Below are positions 13,426 to 25,771 of a stretch of DNA of 64,000 nt, in pieces. Source of the stretch: Drosophila pseudoobscura (taxonomy: Eukaryota > Arthropoda > Insecta > Diptera > Drosophilidae); NCBI RefSeq assembly GCF_009870125.1, contig NC_046680.1:9734001-9798000 (forward strand), written 5' to 3'. The translations under genes were made by a program, and so were the position numbers. Each line of letters opens with the position of its first letter. Position 1 is the first letter of the stretch. The notes beneath the pieces are model-generated. The model was not told the origin of the DNA and did not search any database. It worked only from the letters and a program-made list of their open reading frames with translations.

Positions 13426-15112
13426 TTCGAATGTGATTGGAAATGCACGGTAACTGTGGCCAAGTTAAATTGGAATTGCATTGAAAGCAGGCCCAGCACA
13501 TGCAGGTCATTTCCGCCTAATAGCAAGCTCCGCCCACTGTCGGGAGCTGCACTTTGCTCACAGCAGAAGGCGACAGAAACTTTGCCACTCTGGAAATGAG
13601 CAAGTCAGGCTGGGCAGATGGAAGAATAGATGGATTGTTGGATGGCCAGAACAGGCCGTACCAGGCAACAGGTTAGATTGGCACAATCTGCTCACCGCAC
13701 GCCACGAGAAAGCCACCACGAAGCGGGCCAGAATTGTTGGTTGCCAACGAGTAAGAGAGTCAAAACTCTACCGAGCAGTTGTCATGACCATGGGTGACCA
13801 GAAAAGGACTAAGCAGAGAGACAGGAAACAGAAAGGAACAGGTACAGAGCCTGAGAGGGAGAGGCAGAGAGACTGGGCGACACAAATTGCTTCAAACACC
13901 TTGGCAAGCAGCAGAAGATGGGAAAAATTGGAACTGAGTAGACAACTTAAAGCGCAAAAGGCAGAACAAGTAATATAAGATGTTCCAGGCAGCAGGAGGA
14001 CACTGGGAGTGGGCCATGCTGATGGGTGAAGGGTGATGGGTGGCTAGGTGGCTGGTTAGTGGGTGGTGGACATTGCTTGTCTACTTAAAAGTTTTCAAAG
14101 CGCTGCTTATGGCACGTGCTGGCTGAAGAGCAGTGCGGAGTGGCAGGGAGGTATAGAAAGGGAAGGCGAGGGGCGAGGGGGCGATGGGGCATGTGGCAGC
14201 TATGAGCTTGGCAAGCAAGCAAAGCGTATTAAAACACAAAGCAGCATCATTAAATGTTAAAAGTTGCCTTTGGCAAAATAGAGAGAAAAACAGCGAGCGG
14301 CGAACAGTTGCAGCAAAACTACAAGTGCACTACAACCATCGGCAGAGGCAGGGTAGGATGGAGGATGGAGAATGGAGGACAGGACACTGAAAGACAAAAA
14401 AGAACACGCAAGGACAATGATGCCCCAGTTCCGGCCCGCAGATGAAGGAGCAGGAAATTGCACAGGCATCAAGTGCATTACTCAGGTGATTTCCAGAAAG
14501 AACAAACAGACACCACAAAAGAAAGAATTTCCCAGCGCCCGCCACAAAGTCAGGCAGCAAACAATCTGTTAATAATTATAATTGAAAGTGTGCGCCACGG
14601 ACGGAGAACAAACAAATGGAATGGAATACTTGCGGGTCGGGCAAGCTCCCGTATCGCCAGGTATTCCCAGATACAGATCCATCCAGCCGCAGCTTCCTCT
14701 CCAACAAGGTGGCGGCGATTATTTTTGATAATACAAGCCGCAATCAGCAGGGGATTGCCTGGCCCAAATGCATTTTGGCCAACAGCCAGCATGCCGCATT
14801 GTCTTTATCTTTCGCTCAATTTTTTTGAAGGGCGACGAACACTTCCTTTCATTCAGCCGCCTTGCTGCCAGTCCTTCTCCCCGTGGCAGGGACGAACTTC
14901 GATCGAAAGTGCATCTCAAGGCCTTGCAATTAACTATTCCTCCGCTTGCGGACCCTTGCCACTTCACTTTCATAATTCCAAAGTTTCTCCAGCGACAAAT
15001 TGCGGACGAGGTGCACTTTGAGGAGCGGTGGAAACGAAAGCGTCCGCAAGCAGCGCCAGTCAACCACTGTGTAATCCGATTTCAGCCAGGTTAAGCTGTC
15101 TTTGTTCTTGCC

Positions 15113-15137
15113 CGCTAGCCCACTAGCCCACTAGCAG
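15113..15137. repeat. Short 10-bp tandem repeat (CACTAGCCCA)
   Basis: Two and a half copies of CACTAGCCCA, carrying three CTAG tetramers. Confidence 0.8.
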
Positions 15138-17441
15138 CAGGCCTTTACCACTCACCTTTTGCCACTCGAATGATGAAGGGCAGACCAGAGTCGGACAGTA
15201 AAATCCGCGCTGTGGTAAGTGGATCTCAGGTGAGAGCTGGAAAGTGAGTGCAAGTGAGTGGAAATCAGACAGCGCGATGAGGGGGCTGCCATAAACGAAA
15301 TGTGTTTGCCATTGAAATGAAATTTAATTTTCCCGCTTAGGTATTCATATTTTTGTGTACCTTCCCCTGCCCCCCACACACCCATTAAAAGGCACTAAAA
15401 ATTGTTTCCTCGTTAATCATAAATTGGAAAATCAGATTCATCGTCGGGCTGGAGTTCATTATTCTCCTGATTCTGTTGTTGCTGTTGCTTCTGCTGCTAT
15501 GCGGCTACGATGCGATCCTGCTGCTGATGTAATTATGTTGACTGTGAAACAATTTTATGGCAGATTGAGTTTTATTAGCATGCAATGTGCGTCGAGAGGA
15601 TAGCAGAGAAGTAAAGGCTTTCCCCGACACCCTGCCTAGTTGTACACCTAGAGCCTACACGAGTACACCCTTCGATATATATAAATCTTTGCCCTGAGCC
15701 AGAGGCAGAGGCTCAGCTGGCAGCATCTTTCAGTAGTTATCGCTGTCGTTGTCCTTATCAACGGCGTCAACAAAAATGTTTTGCAAAAGCATCTTACAAG
15801 TGCTGGGACACATGTAGAAACAAGTGCCCCAGAGTCTGTGTGTGTGTGTGTTTTGGATAACCTTTTGTCGGCATTATGATGAGTTTTGCTTTTACTTTTG
15901 CCCACGAGCCCAGCCCCCCCGATCCCAGCACGAGCTTGAGCCCGAAACAGGGGCCCAGAGTCGTAGTCGGAGTCAGAGCCAGACCCAGACCCAGACCCGG
16001 ACTCAGGCTAAGGCTAAACTCGTAAATACCTTCATTATCGTTAAATCATGCTGAGAGAGAGAGAAACAGATACCAGTCGGAGTCGGCAGCAGAAGCTGGA
16101 AGATAGAGAAAGAGAGAGCTCATGTCATGTCCTGTCCCGTGTCCCGTGTCCTGTTTCCTGTCCCTTGCCGTGCCGTGCCTTTTATTTGCCCTTTATTTTT
16201 GCCTCTCCGTTTCCATTTCCGATTCCTCTCCGGGCCGTGTGCCTGGTGTCTGTGCGGCTTTGGGAATGGCTCATGTGGAGTTTTAAATAGATTTAAATGT
16301 GCATTTAAATGAAATAAATGAGCAACATTTCACGACACTCACTCACTCTGCCGCCGACAACAAGACTCTTTGTTCTGGCCTTGCCTTTGCGGCAGCATTG
16401 GTTAAATTATATACATCAGCCTCACTCGGCAGTGGGCGTGACTAGAACTTTGTGGCCGTGAATCATGCAGCAAGTATCTCTCTTTCCCTCTCGCTCTGTG
16501 TCTCTGGTCTAATGGTCAAAGTTGCGTGCTATTTTCATATTCACGCCTAATAAACTGCCAAATTAATACACAATCAGCCAAAAGGCAGAAGATTGCACTA
16601 CAAGTTTAAACAAAACATTAAGAAGCCGCTGGATGGACATGTCCCGACTAACAAATACCACCAATCACCACTCGGTGGAAAAGTCTTTTGCAAAGAGCGG
16701 AGGTCTTGGCAGGAATTTTTGAATCAAATATGTCCTCGGGACCCGTGGACCCGTACAGAAAATACTGAAAGGGAATCAGCAGAGTTTCCATAACGAAGTG
16801 GAAATGCCCTGCCATGGTCGTGGACGATGTGACCTGCAGATGGCAGAACGGAAAGCTCTTGGAGCCGAAAGTTACCAAATTACTCAGCCACCTGTCAACC
16901 GTTTCGCTTATTTATGATGGCAATGTGAATAAGGCCCAACTTTGATGCCATAAAAATGCAATTAGATGGAAATTTATGATAAATTTCTCAGCTGTTAATT
17001 ACAAAATATTCATAAATTATCCACTCAATGCTCAAACGGAATTTCCAAAAAACACACCTCATTTATTATGACTTATACGATGCATTTGGTGTCTGTCCGT
17101 CCATCTGCGGCTCGGTGTGCTAGTGGGGGGAAACAAATTTTAATTAAAACTCCAAGTTGGCAAACTTTTAACCTAAGAATTTCCATCCGAATATCCGCAA
17201 CCAGTACCTGTTTTCGGCCCAGAAACTGAAGTGCTTAGAGCCCGAACTGGTTAAATTTAAAAATAATTGCCACTAAAGTGCAAACTACTAAAAGTTTTAA
17301 ATGCGCAAAGTGTCGAAAAGTTCATACATCAGATAAACATGAATGCACAGTGAGTGTGTGTCTAAATTAGTTATGCATTCATTTTGTTTGATGAACTTTT
17401 CATAGGTTTTTGTGGCCAGTTGGTGTCAAATGAATTGGCAT

Positions 17442-17847
17442 ATGAGGCAAGTTTCCAGGGCTTGAGGTTGGCGCCTTTTGCATAAGAGATTTAATGTTCT
17501 TTGCTAGCTCCTGAATACTACTACTTTTGGTAAGTATGTGCCCCAGATCGGATCGGTACAGAACTCTTTTCTTGCAACATCGAGCTGCTTGCAATTTGGA
17601 CGCGTTCTGCCTCGGGGGTGCTCCTCTTTGGGGCCCTCATGGCCGAGGCGCAGCACAGGGGCATTATGCGTCTACTTGGGCATTATGCTCTATGACTGCA
17701 AAGGTATCTGGCCCTCTTTTAGCTGTGATGTTTCCTTCGGTGTTGTGGACCTACCGGGCAAACATGGGCAAGGAGGAGGCGCCTGAAGAAGCAACTGTAA
17801 AGCCAACGCTACATAACGAAAAGGCCTCGGTGGTCAGGGTAGTGTAG
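17442..17847 (+). pseudogene. Decayed paralogue of the adjacent four-helix membrane gene
   Basis: This stretch, about 500 bp upstream of the intact gene at 18318, resembles that gene in pieces spread over different frames. From 17562 one frame reads LLAIWTRSASGVLLFG, matching VLAIVRALELTASGLLIFG of the intact second helix with a three-residue gap, then AEAQHRGIM in place of the KKRDLHKSKIM loop. It stops at TGA 17693-17695. A second frame gives GIMLYDCKGIW, like GLFYNMFEGFW. A third, open to TAG at 17845-17847, gives TAKVSGPLLAVMFPSVLWTY, like TASLLGAAAVLSGMMYVVYS of the fourth helix. The acceptor tacag at 17557-17561 has the same phase as intron 1 of the intact gene. A good donor (gtaagt, 17530) leaves only 32 bp of intron. 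The part equal to exon 1 is not clear: ATG at 17442 soon meets a stop. The third-helix region seems shortened. I infer a tandem duplicate inactivated by indels. Confidence 0.65.
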
Positions 17848-18275
17848 AGTGGAAACAGAGCTATATTTGTTTATTCATTCGGTGGCAATATAATACTCGT
17901 ATATTACATCCATTCTTCATGCTATTTCCAATAAACGAATCTACAGTTGTCCTAAGCAAATGAAACGCACTGTTATACGAGTATGTATATAGATTTGGCT
18001 ATTCATAGTCGGCTATTGAAGCTTTCGGATTTGCGAACAAAGAGCGGTTCTGAGACCTTATCGAATCTGAGATAAAAATGTGTGCACCTAAAAAATAATA
18101 CACATAAATACATATATTTTGCTAAACAAAAATGTAAGTGCTTTGAGTTCAACATTAATGTGTGCATGTCAATATATATCAGAAGATATTTCTTTAAGTG
18201 TACAACGTCGACCCTTATCAGGAAAGCCGATTAGATTAGAATACAAATAACATCACTCAATGGTCGGCAAGCGTC
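17848..18275. other. AT-rich spacer upstream of the four-helix gene
   Basis: No coding sequence is seen. It is AT-rich with two copies of the TACGAGTA octamer (17894-17901 and 17976-17983), only 75 bp apart, and likely holds the upstream regulatory sequence of the 18318 gene. Confidence 0.6.
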
Positions 18276-18281
18276 AGTTAG
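18271..18281 (+). promoter_or_regulatory. Candidate initiator (TCAGTT) of the four-helix gene
   Basis: TCAGTT at 18274-18279 matches the fly Inr consensus TCAKTY, with A+1 at 18276. It would give a 42-nt leader before the ATG at 18318. No good TATA box is seen about 30 bp upstream, and no match to the DPE at +28 to +32. Confidence 0.4.
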
Positions 18282-18317
18282 TACTGAACCATTGAGGCGA
18301 GCGAGGGCAAAATCGAC

Positions 18318-18869
18318 ATGAGGGCCATATTCAATTCGCGATTTGTACAATTTACCATCGGTCTGATGGGAATCATTGTGTCCTCGGCGACAATGGGAAT
18401 TCCCTACAATCGTAGGCGTTGACTGGATTGGAGCTGTCTGCCGCCCTTTACTGAAGAATCTCCCCCATTGCAGTTCAGACCAAGGTACTGGCCATTGTAC
18501 GGGCCCTGGAGCTGACGGCCTCGGGATTACTCATCTTTGGGCTGATGAAGAAGCGGGATCTGCACAAGTCGAAGATCATGATGATCTGGTTGATCAGTAC
18601 CCTATTGTTTGTCGCCGGCCTTTTCTACAACATGTTTGAGGGTTTCTGGATGTTCTACAGAATAGATGTCGCCACATCGATCATAGTTACCGCCTCGCTA
18701 TTGGGTGCGGCAGGTGAGTCAGAGAGTCTGAGACGGCCGTCAGGGAACCCCCGTTCATACATACATATGATTGTACATTGCAGCTGTGCTGTCTGGCATG
18801 ATGTACGTGGTGTACAGTGGCTACGAGAGACTGGTGGATGGCACTGACGAGCAGATACTTACAGCCTGA
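18318..18869 (+). CDS. Small four-helix membrane protein, 139 aa, three exons
   Basis: Exons are 18318-18411, 18474-18713 and 18784-18869 (stop TGA 18867-18869). Introns are 62 and 70 bp with gtaggc/ttgcag and gtgagt/ttgcag borders, both phase 1, giving a 139-residue product. Hydrophobic segments lie at about residues 12-29, 36-56, 66-86 and 100-122, with a basic KKRDLHKSK loop after helix 2 and a short polar tail (ERLVDGTDEQILTA). No cleavable signal peptide, no large Cys-bearing extracellular loop as in true tetraspanins, and no claudin W-GLW-C-C motif are seen. The layout resembles the small four-helix proteins common in insects, but I cannot name a family or assign a function. A decayed copy lies just upstream, so the gene has been tandemly duplicated. 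The start is the first ATG in the exon, 42 bp after an Inr-like site. Confidence 0.85.
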
Positions 18870-18937
18870 GTGGAAAAGTTGTGGAACCAGGTCCCTGCTC
18901 GTAGAAGTTACCCTGTGATGGAGGAGGATCGCTGCTG

Positions 18938-18943
18938 AATAAA
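18938..18943 (+). other. Poly(A) signal AATAAA of the four-helix gene
   Basis: AATAAA lies 69 bp after the stop codon at 18869, implying a 3' UTR of roughly 90 nt. Confidence 0.7.
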
Positions 18944-21161
18944 AGCCCGACTAATTATAGTAAAAGCTTACTACGGACGGCGGCATCATCAGCAGCCGTA
19001 GTCCTTCCCTTATGTGAAATAATTTTAATTAAAAAATGCCGCTTTTCACATGTTTCCCCTGTTCCCAGTCCATCCGTTGCCACTTGTAAAGTTTCTGAAA
19101 AGTTTGTCAATTTGCATTCGGCTTCTCCCGGGGAAGTCCACGTTACATCTGTTTTCGCTGCATTTAATTAGGTTTATGCCGAAGGCAAAAGGGACAATTC
19201 CTGCTTGACGACAAAAATGATGCCTTTAAAAATTAATTTTCTGCATAAATTAGGCCTGAAAAAAGTTTAATTTGCAAATTAAAAATAAAACAGACCAACC
19301 AGAGTCTGGATTGACCCAATGCTCATCGGGTGTGACTTGTCTGGCTTTTCTCTATTCTCTGCCTGCCTGCCTGTCCATCGGCATCGATCGATTTCCGCTT
19401 AATAGCAGGGGAAAGGATATGAAAGCATTTTCCTTGGGCTTACGAGTAAATATGTCGAATCATTGCGGCAATTCCGAAGCGATTCAATTCGATTTGGTTC
19501 GCTTTGGCACGTATTTAGAGCTGGCCAAGGTCCAGGCATAAAAATTATATTAAATTGGCATTAAAATCATGGCCTGGTCATTGCCAATAACAACAGCAGT
19601 CATAGCCACAGCCACAGCCACAGGCAGCAGGAACTTCAAATGGCCATTAAAATAATAACCAGACCAAGCCAGACAGAGTCCGGCAGAGTTTCGGCTAAGG
19701 TCAAACGGCGAGTGTACAATGTCTATGCCTGTGTGTGCCTTAATATGAGTCGCACGTGCCCCAAAGGACTCTCGCCCAACTCGACTCGGACCCATGTGGC
19801 CTCTGCCACATACTTATGCAAATAATCTTGGCTCTTATGAGGCTAATAAGTGTCCAAAGTTTCGTTAAATGATCGAATTGTAGCTTCAGCTCAGCAGAAC
19901 CTTAATGACTGCATATCATTTCCGGTCTCCGAGTCCTGAGGAACCACAGCTGTTCGCTGTCCACGGGGCGCCTGGCCATTAACTCATTAGCACACAGCCT
20001 GCCCATGGAATGCAGGAGACTTTGATGGCACAGCCACCGCCGGATAGTGGGATGGAGTTTCAATTACACGAACTTAAAGCTGTTGGGGCAGTTGAAAGGC
20101 TTCGGCACACTACCCGGGGGCCATAAATTATGCAGCCAAGTATCTGACAGCAGAACAGGGCAAAGCCAGAGCCGAAGCAGAAGCGAGGCAAACTAAACGC
20201 GATTATCTTAATTTATGCAGGGTCCGGTCTGGCGTAGGGGACGTACTATTACTTATGCGTATGCGGTGTTTTGTGCAGCCCTTGAAATAAATATAAATTG
20301 CAAAAACTGTCAAATCCAAGCAGCAAAAGTTCACGTCCGAATACGAGTTGGAGCGGGAGTGGGAGTGGTAGTCGGAGTCGGAGTCAGAGTCCGGCCCTGG
20401 CCTGCCCTGGCTTGGCTGGGACTGGCCAAAAGGGAATGCAATGGGCCAAAGCCATTCCTGTTCTTGGCCATTCTTGCCGCGCTCCTTGTGTGTGTCTTGT
20501 ACAATAAAGAAATTTTTATCGCTGCCGCATTTGACATTTGAAGTATGCGCTACAAAATTTATTGTTGCTCCGCTGTTACAATAAACAAGAGCAGCAAAAA
20601 AGGAGGAATACGTACAAACTCGTACATAAAAAAGCAAACCAATGGCGAATGCATATCCAGAGAATGCCGGGTGCTGGAACCCGATTGGAATTTCAATTTA
20701 ATCTTGTATCTTTGGCCCAGTCGTTCGCCTTTGACAGGCAAAGACAACACACAGAGACCCACACCGACAGGTAAGATTTACCTGTTGAAGAATAGTTACC
20801 GAGGAGACGAGTAGAAGCTGCCAGCGTGAAGGATTGCTCGCGTAATTGTGTCGGCTGCTGGCCACTCTCTCGGTTATGATTGCCAGCAATCAGCTTATAA
20901 ATATTCCACAGCTTGTGCCCAATAAAACGATTCAGCAAACACTTTCTCACAGAGAACAGACCCCGAGTGAAGAAAGCAAGAGAAAAACTGCATGTCCTTG
21001 CCAGTCAGAGCAGACTCCTTATCACCAGCACGTGCCCGATGCAATGCCCGTTGCGGGTATACGGGTACGTACAATGACTAGCACAAGCTACTGTTGCTTC
21101 AACGGATACCGTAGCTGCCGTAGCTGCCACCTGCTCGTGGCACCCGCAGCTGCTTGCAACG

Positions 21162-21194
21162 TGACGTCAATGCGAATGCGAATGCGAATGCGTT
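21162..21194. repeat. CRE-like palindrome followed by (GCGAAT)n
   Basis: TGACGTCA is followed directly by about four copies of GCGAAT/TGCGAA. Similar GCGAAT or GCGAAA runs are seen near 34.69, 40.85 and, on the other strand, 62.35 kb. Confidence 0.7.
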
Positions 21195-21503
21195 CCGATT
21201 GTTGCGTATACGCAATGCGAAAAAGTTGTCTCTTCTGCTGCTGCCTGCAGCTGTTCTGCATGACAATGGCCGCTGCGGTAAGTGTGACAATAAATCGCGC
21301 TGTCAGCCTACATTTATGTATACCGTAGCCATTTCCTGGGCGCGCACGAGTGAAAGTTTTGTTAGGCGCCGGAGGCACTCTATTACCTTGATTCACTCCT
21401 CTCTCCAGTCTCCTTTCCCGACGCTTTTTCTGCTGCCTTTGGGGTTCATTGTCTCTTTGACCAGACACCGAAAAAAGCGCGTGTGGGTGCAAATCCTTTT
21501 GTC

Positions 21504-21508
<5 letters not shown>

Positions 21509-21534
<26 letters not shown>
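21509..21534. repeat. (GT)n microsatellite
   Basis: About 13 uninterrupted GT units preceded by GTCTGTCT. Confidence 0.9.
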
Positions 21535-21535
<1 letters not shown>

Positions 21536-24500
21536 GAGGTTCATACTCGCATTAAATTTGTATGCCTCGCGTGTGCCTCGCCTCAGCCGGGAGAAAATAT
21601 AACATGTATAAGAGAGAAAGCCAACCAAAGGCAATAACAATGCACCCGCTTCACACCATTCCCTTTTGGCCATCTCTGGGGCATAATTTGCGTTTAATGA
21701 ATTGTGCAGAAAGATTTTTATTCACTTAGCCGCTGACACACACTGAGAGAGACCCACCACAGGCAGGGACATATTCAATTGGGGGCCTGGAGCCGGGATA
21801 CAGGGCCATAAGCCGCTTAGCGGCATTTTTGGTCTAGCAAAGTGAAATGCTGCACTGCGTAAGGCAGAGGCGCCTCCTTTGCTCCTGGCCTCCTCCTCTG
21901 CCTCAGACAGGATTACTTTTCGATCAATTATTTAGTCATTAGCGTTACAATAACCCAAGTCGGATGTGTGGGCGGATGGGGGCGAAATGTTTGATCGATG
22001 AATGTGGACAGGACATGGCAGAACTAACTAATTAAGATTAATTAGTGGAACGGAATTTTCAATTACGATTTCGGGGCTTAATAGCTCTCCAGCATAAAGC
22101 ATAAGAGGCAAATTAAAGCCCACCACGAGGCAACTTAAAGCCACATCGACAGACAAAAGCATGAGGTAGATGAAGAGACATGTCAGTTCATCATTTCAAG
22201 TGCAACAACAGGAAGAATCCTTAACACCACATCAAGCCAAGATGATAGCCGTTGTGACAACAACACACGCCAAACTTTTCAAGATACAAAGACAAGAAGT
22301 GGAGCCCCCTACCCTCCCCTCCCCACCACACCCAAAAACACAATGGAACACACACCAACAGCCTCGCACACACAAAAAAGTGAGGATGTAATTTACACGC
22401 TTTTCCAACCCAGCCCTCCATCAACGTCAGGCAATGCTTTTCCCGATATCGGACATCCTACCAGCCTAGGAGCCGTGGCCACGGCCACGGATACGCCTTT
22501 ATCTGACGTCAAGTTGCGGATGTACGGAGAGTGCCCAAATGTGCGTGTGTCCCGCATTTAATGCGGTCTGCCTTGGCGATAAACTTTTGCAGCTGTCTCG
22601 GGCCCACTTCCACCTCCACCTCCACTGGCCCCCCTCCAGACTCTTTTATTTGGCATTTTTTGGATTGCCGCCTTCCGTTTGGCTCAATCATTTTACGTCT
22701 CATAAAACATAAATAAAAATCGATTCGTGAAGGGGTCCCAGTAGCAGTCCCAGTCCCAGTCGGAGACCCATTCGGAGAAGTCTCAGACTGCGGCATTGTC
22801 ATTGTTTCGTCGGCGACAATTTGAATTACCCGTAGCAGAGATAAAGGAAAAATTGAAGGCAGCCTAGTGAAGCTGGCATACACTTTCCATTTTCATGGAT
22901 GGTACAGTAAGCTCAGAGCTATCCATAGCAAACAGATCTGGTTAGAACATATATAGATTTCTTGGAAATATTCGTGCAATGATTTTAGATGAAGTTGATC
23001 TGCCGCTGTGGAATGTTCTCTGCAGAAATCCACTGGATTCCTGATCCTCCTGGCGAATTTAGCTCTTGACACAGCCAATGGATCCTTCGCAAAGACATTG
23101 AAGCATGGTATATTTACTCGAACTTCTCCCTTAAGGTTGCCGTATGTTTCACGTTGTCTTCTCGTTGTTGCTGGTTGCTGGTTGCTGGTTGCTCTCCAGG
23201 GCAACATTTGGCGGTTACTTGGCCCGCAGGCGGGCAAAGTCTATAATGCAGCATTATTTTATGTGGAGCCAAGCAATTTATTGAATTTTCTTCAACGGTT
23301 CGATTTTCTTGTCGGTTCGGCGGCAAATGTGTTGAAGTATTTTATGGGTCTTTTGGGTGAATATCAATAAATTTTTAATATGATAAAGTGAGTCAAATGA
23401 TGATTGAAATCGAGCTTTGAGTTCGGGTTGCTTATCCAGATCAAGTTGGCTGTGGCACTCGGCCATTCTTCCTCTCAGTTTTGTCCATTTTTCAGCACTT
23501 TCAATGCACCCACATCCACAGCCACTCACACTCACACGCATACGGGTACAAATTGAATTCAGTTTTGCTTTACTTTGCCTGTGCCCTTTGTGCTCCACTC
23601 GGGAGTCCCTCTGCACGCTTTCTGCCATCTGCCATTTACCATTTGAATAGCTAGCAAAACAGATAAGAAAAATGCAATTTTCACTGCACACACACCGAGA
23701 AAGTGAGACATATGCAACAAAGAGAAATGGGAAAGTGATAGGGGGGCATGCTTAGCTAAGCTGCTTAGCCACAGCTGAACCAAAGACATCGCCCAATTCA
23801 ATTGACGTTTGCCAAATCAAATCAAGTCAAATCAATGCCAAATCACAGACAAATGCCACTAAAATTTTCTGATTTTTTTTATGCAAATTTAAGCGAAATA
23901 TTTTCCCAGAGTTCAGACAATGCCAGAGGGGGACGAGTGTGATGAGGGAACGTATCTGTCATACAAGTTTAATTGGCTGAAATTCTCCTTTATCTTCGTT
24001 GCTGCCCAAAATACTCGCATATACACACACACACACACATCTGCATTTAATTACTACACCGTTGGCAATAATTTATAATACTAATTAAAATTTGGAGCAC
24101 GCACACATACAAACAGAGACAAACACACGCATAAATAATCACTGTCGAATGCGCCTCTGGCATTGAAAATTTTCATTTGCATGCAGACAGGCATCTCACG
24201 CACACACACACACACACCATAGATACTCTATATGAGTGTGTGTGTGAGTATAACCTTTATCAATCAAATGTTAATTAAGTTTCAACTCAGGCAACCGAAC
24301 AAATGCCAAACCAACTAACAAACCAACTTTTTTCCGCTGCGTTGTGCGTGTAGCGTGGAGCGTGGAGCGAAGGAGGACCCCAACGACGACTCTCTTCTGT
24401 TCGCTTCTGTTAAAAAATTAAATTGGTATACTCTGGGGTAGCGGGGGGTTGTTTAGGGGGAAGCAATTCACAAGTTATTACGCATACGCCATGCCAGCCC

Positions 24501-25765
24501 CGCGTATAAAATGCAAAAGTAATGCGCTCATCAAATAAAATTACCCAGCTGATTCTCCATCCTGAAGAACTACACCCTGCTCTCCTTGTCCCCCACCCCC
24601 GGCCACGCAGAAAGGGAAATATATGCGATAGCGGAAACGGAAATGCTCTCTGGCAGCCAGCCTCTCGCTCACTGCCCCTTCATGATATTGTCTGCCTTGT
24701 TTGTAATGGTTTTTTGGTTAACATGCGCACAGATTGATGCGTGGCCAAATTGTACACAGCCGCAAATTGTGGCAATTTCGGTTACTGTCAACGCTGCACA
24801 CACACACGCTCGCAGAGACACAGACACACAGAGGGACACGGACTTGCCACAGCACACTTATACAGGGACAGAGGGGCATAAGCATGTGGCAAATGTGCAG
24901 GCAGCGGCACGTTTTTATGTTGCAGCACAGCAGGGGGCAAACGAGGGCTTGTTTGCATGCCACCAAGCGTCAGACAAACCAAGAGCAAAAACCCGGAAAG
25001 CCGAGGATAGAAATCGTTGCGGTCGAAGTTGACGGCGGAGGCGGAGACGCAGGAGTGGGCTGCAGGAGCCAGTATACGAGTAAATTCCAGTCTGTGCATT
25101 TCTCTGTGAAAATTGTAGGAATGCATACATTTTTATGAAGTTTTAATAAAGAATTCTTTGTCATCTTTGAGATTTTTAAATAATACACAAATATGTGGCT
25201 AACTTTCAGAAGAAGATTCTAGACGAAACTCTGAAGCTTCACTGACACCAGAGCTAACTAATGGTTTCCAGTGCGCTTTATGTAGTGGTACCCCAAAGCG
25301 AGAGCTCTCTCGAAGACGTGTCGCTCTTCGATTGGCTTTCATGGGGTTCAAGTGCTGACTGCTGCATTCCCCTTCGATGGTGTCACAGGGGGCGAATGCT
25401 TAACAAGACCTCGGCCAAGTCGCAACTGCGTAGCTGCAACTGCAATTTGATAAAGCGAAGTGACAAGCGCAGCTACGCGAAAGGACGTCCCACACGCTCT
25501 GACACCACCCCGCGCCACCGTCCCCCCGTCGCTGGCCTTCGGGCATTCAGAGATGACAGAAGTCAAAACGGAATGGGGACTGGCAAGGCCAGGTGGTTGG
25601 AAGTACATACGTCAAAGAAAAAAGAAAAATAAAAAATCGCTTGGCATGTGCACTGCGCATCAGCATCAGCATCAACATCGGGACAGGACGTGAGAGTAAC
25701 AGCAGCAGCAGTAATCCCCATTGATAACGCACGACATTGTCAGTTTTTCCCGAAAGAGTGCGTTA

Positions 25766-25771
25766 TTTATT
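25766..25771 (-). other. AATAAA overlapping the peroxidase stop codon
   Basis: On the minus strand the last codons read TCC AAA TAA ATAACG, so the hexamer AATAAA contains the stop codon. If used, the 3' UTR would be only about 15-30 nt. Confidence 0.5.

Larger units (their letters stand above)
6764..17441. other. Long non-coding interval
   Basis: I see no supported gene here. Part of it may be the first intron or the upstream region of the minus-strand membrane-protein gene. It contains GTGGGT units near 7185-7206, an AT-rich array near 7.6 kb, a 9-bp minisatellite near 9.2 kb, a GT tract at 11.1 kb, TTTCG-type units near 13.38 kb and a decamer repeat near 15.12 kb. The open frames in it are short and repeat-driven. 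Confidence 0.55.
18944..25766. other. Non-coding interval between the four-helix gene and the peroxidase gene
   Basis: I see no supported gene. It holds a GCGAAT run and a perfect CRE-type palindrome TGACGTCA (21162-21169), another TGACGTCA at 22504-22511, a GT tract at 21509-21534, short CA tracts near 24020 and 24200, and GGAGTC/TCGGAG-type hexamer runs near 20345-20400. The open frames here are short and driven by CA or CAG repeats. Confidence 0.55.

Noticed and set aside
17400..17594. 64-codon minus-strand frame over the relic gene
   Set aside because: No recognisable protein; the plus strand of the same DNA matches the neighbouring gene.
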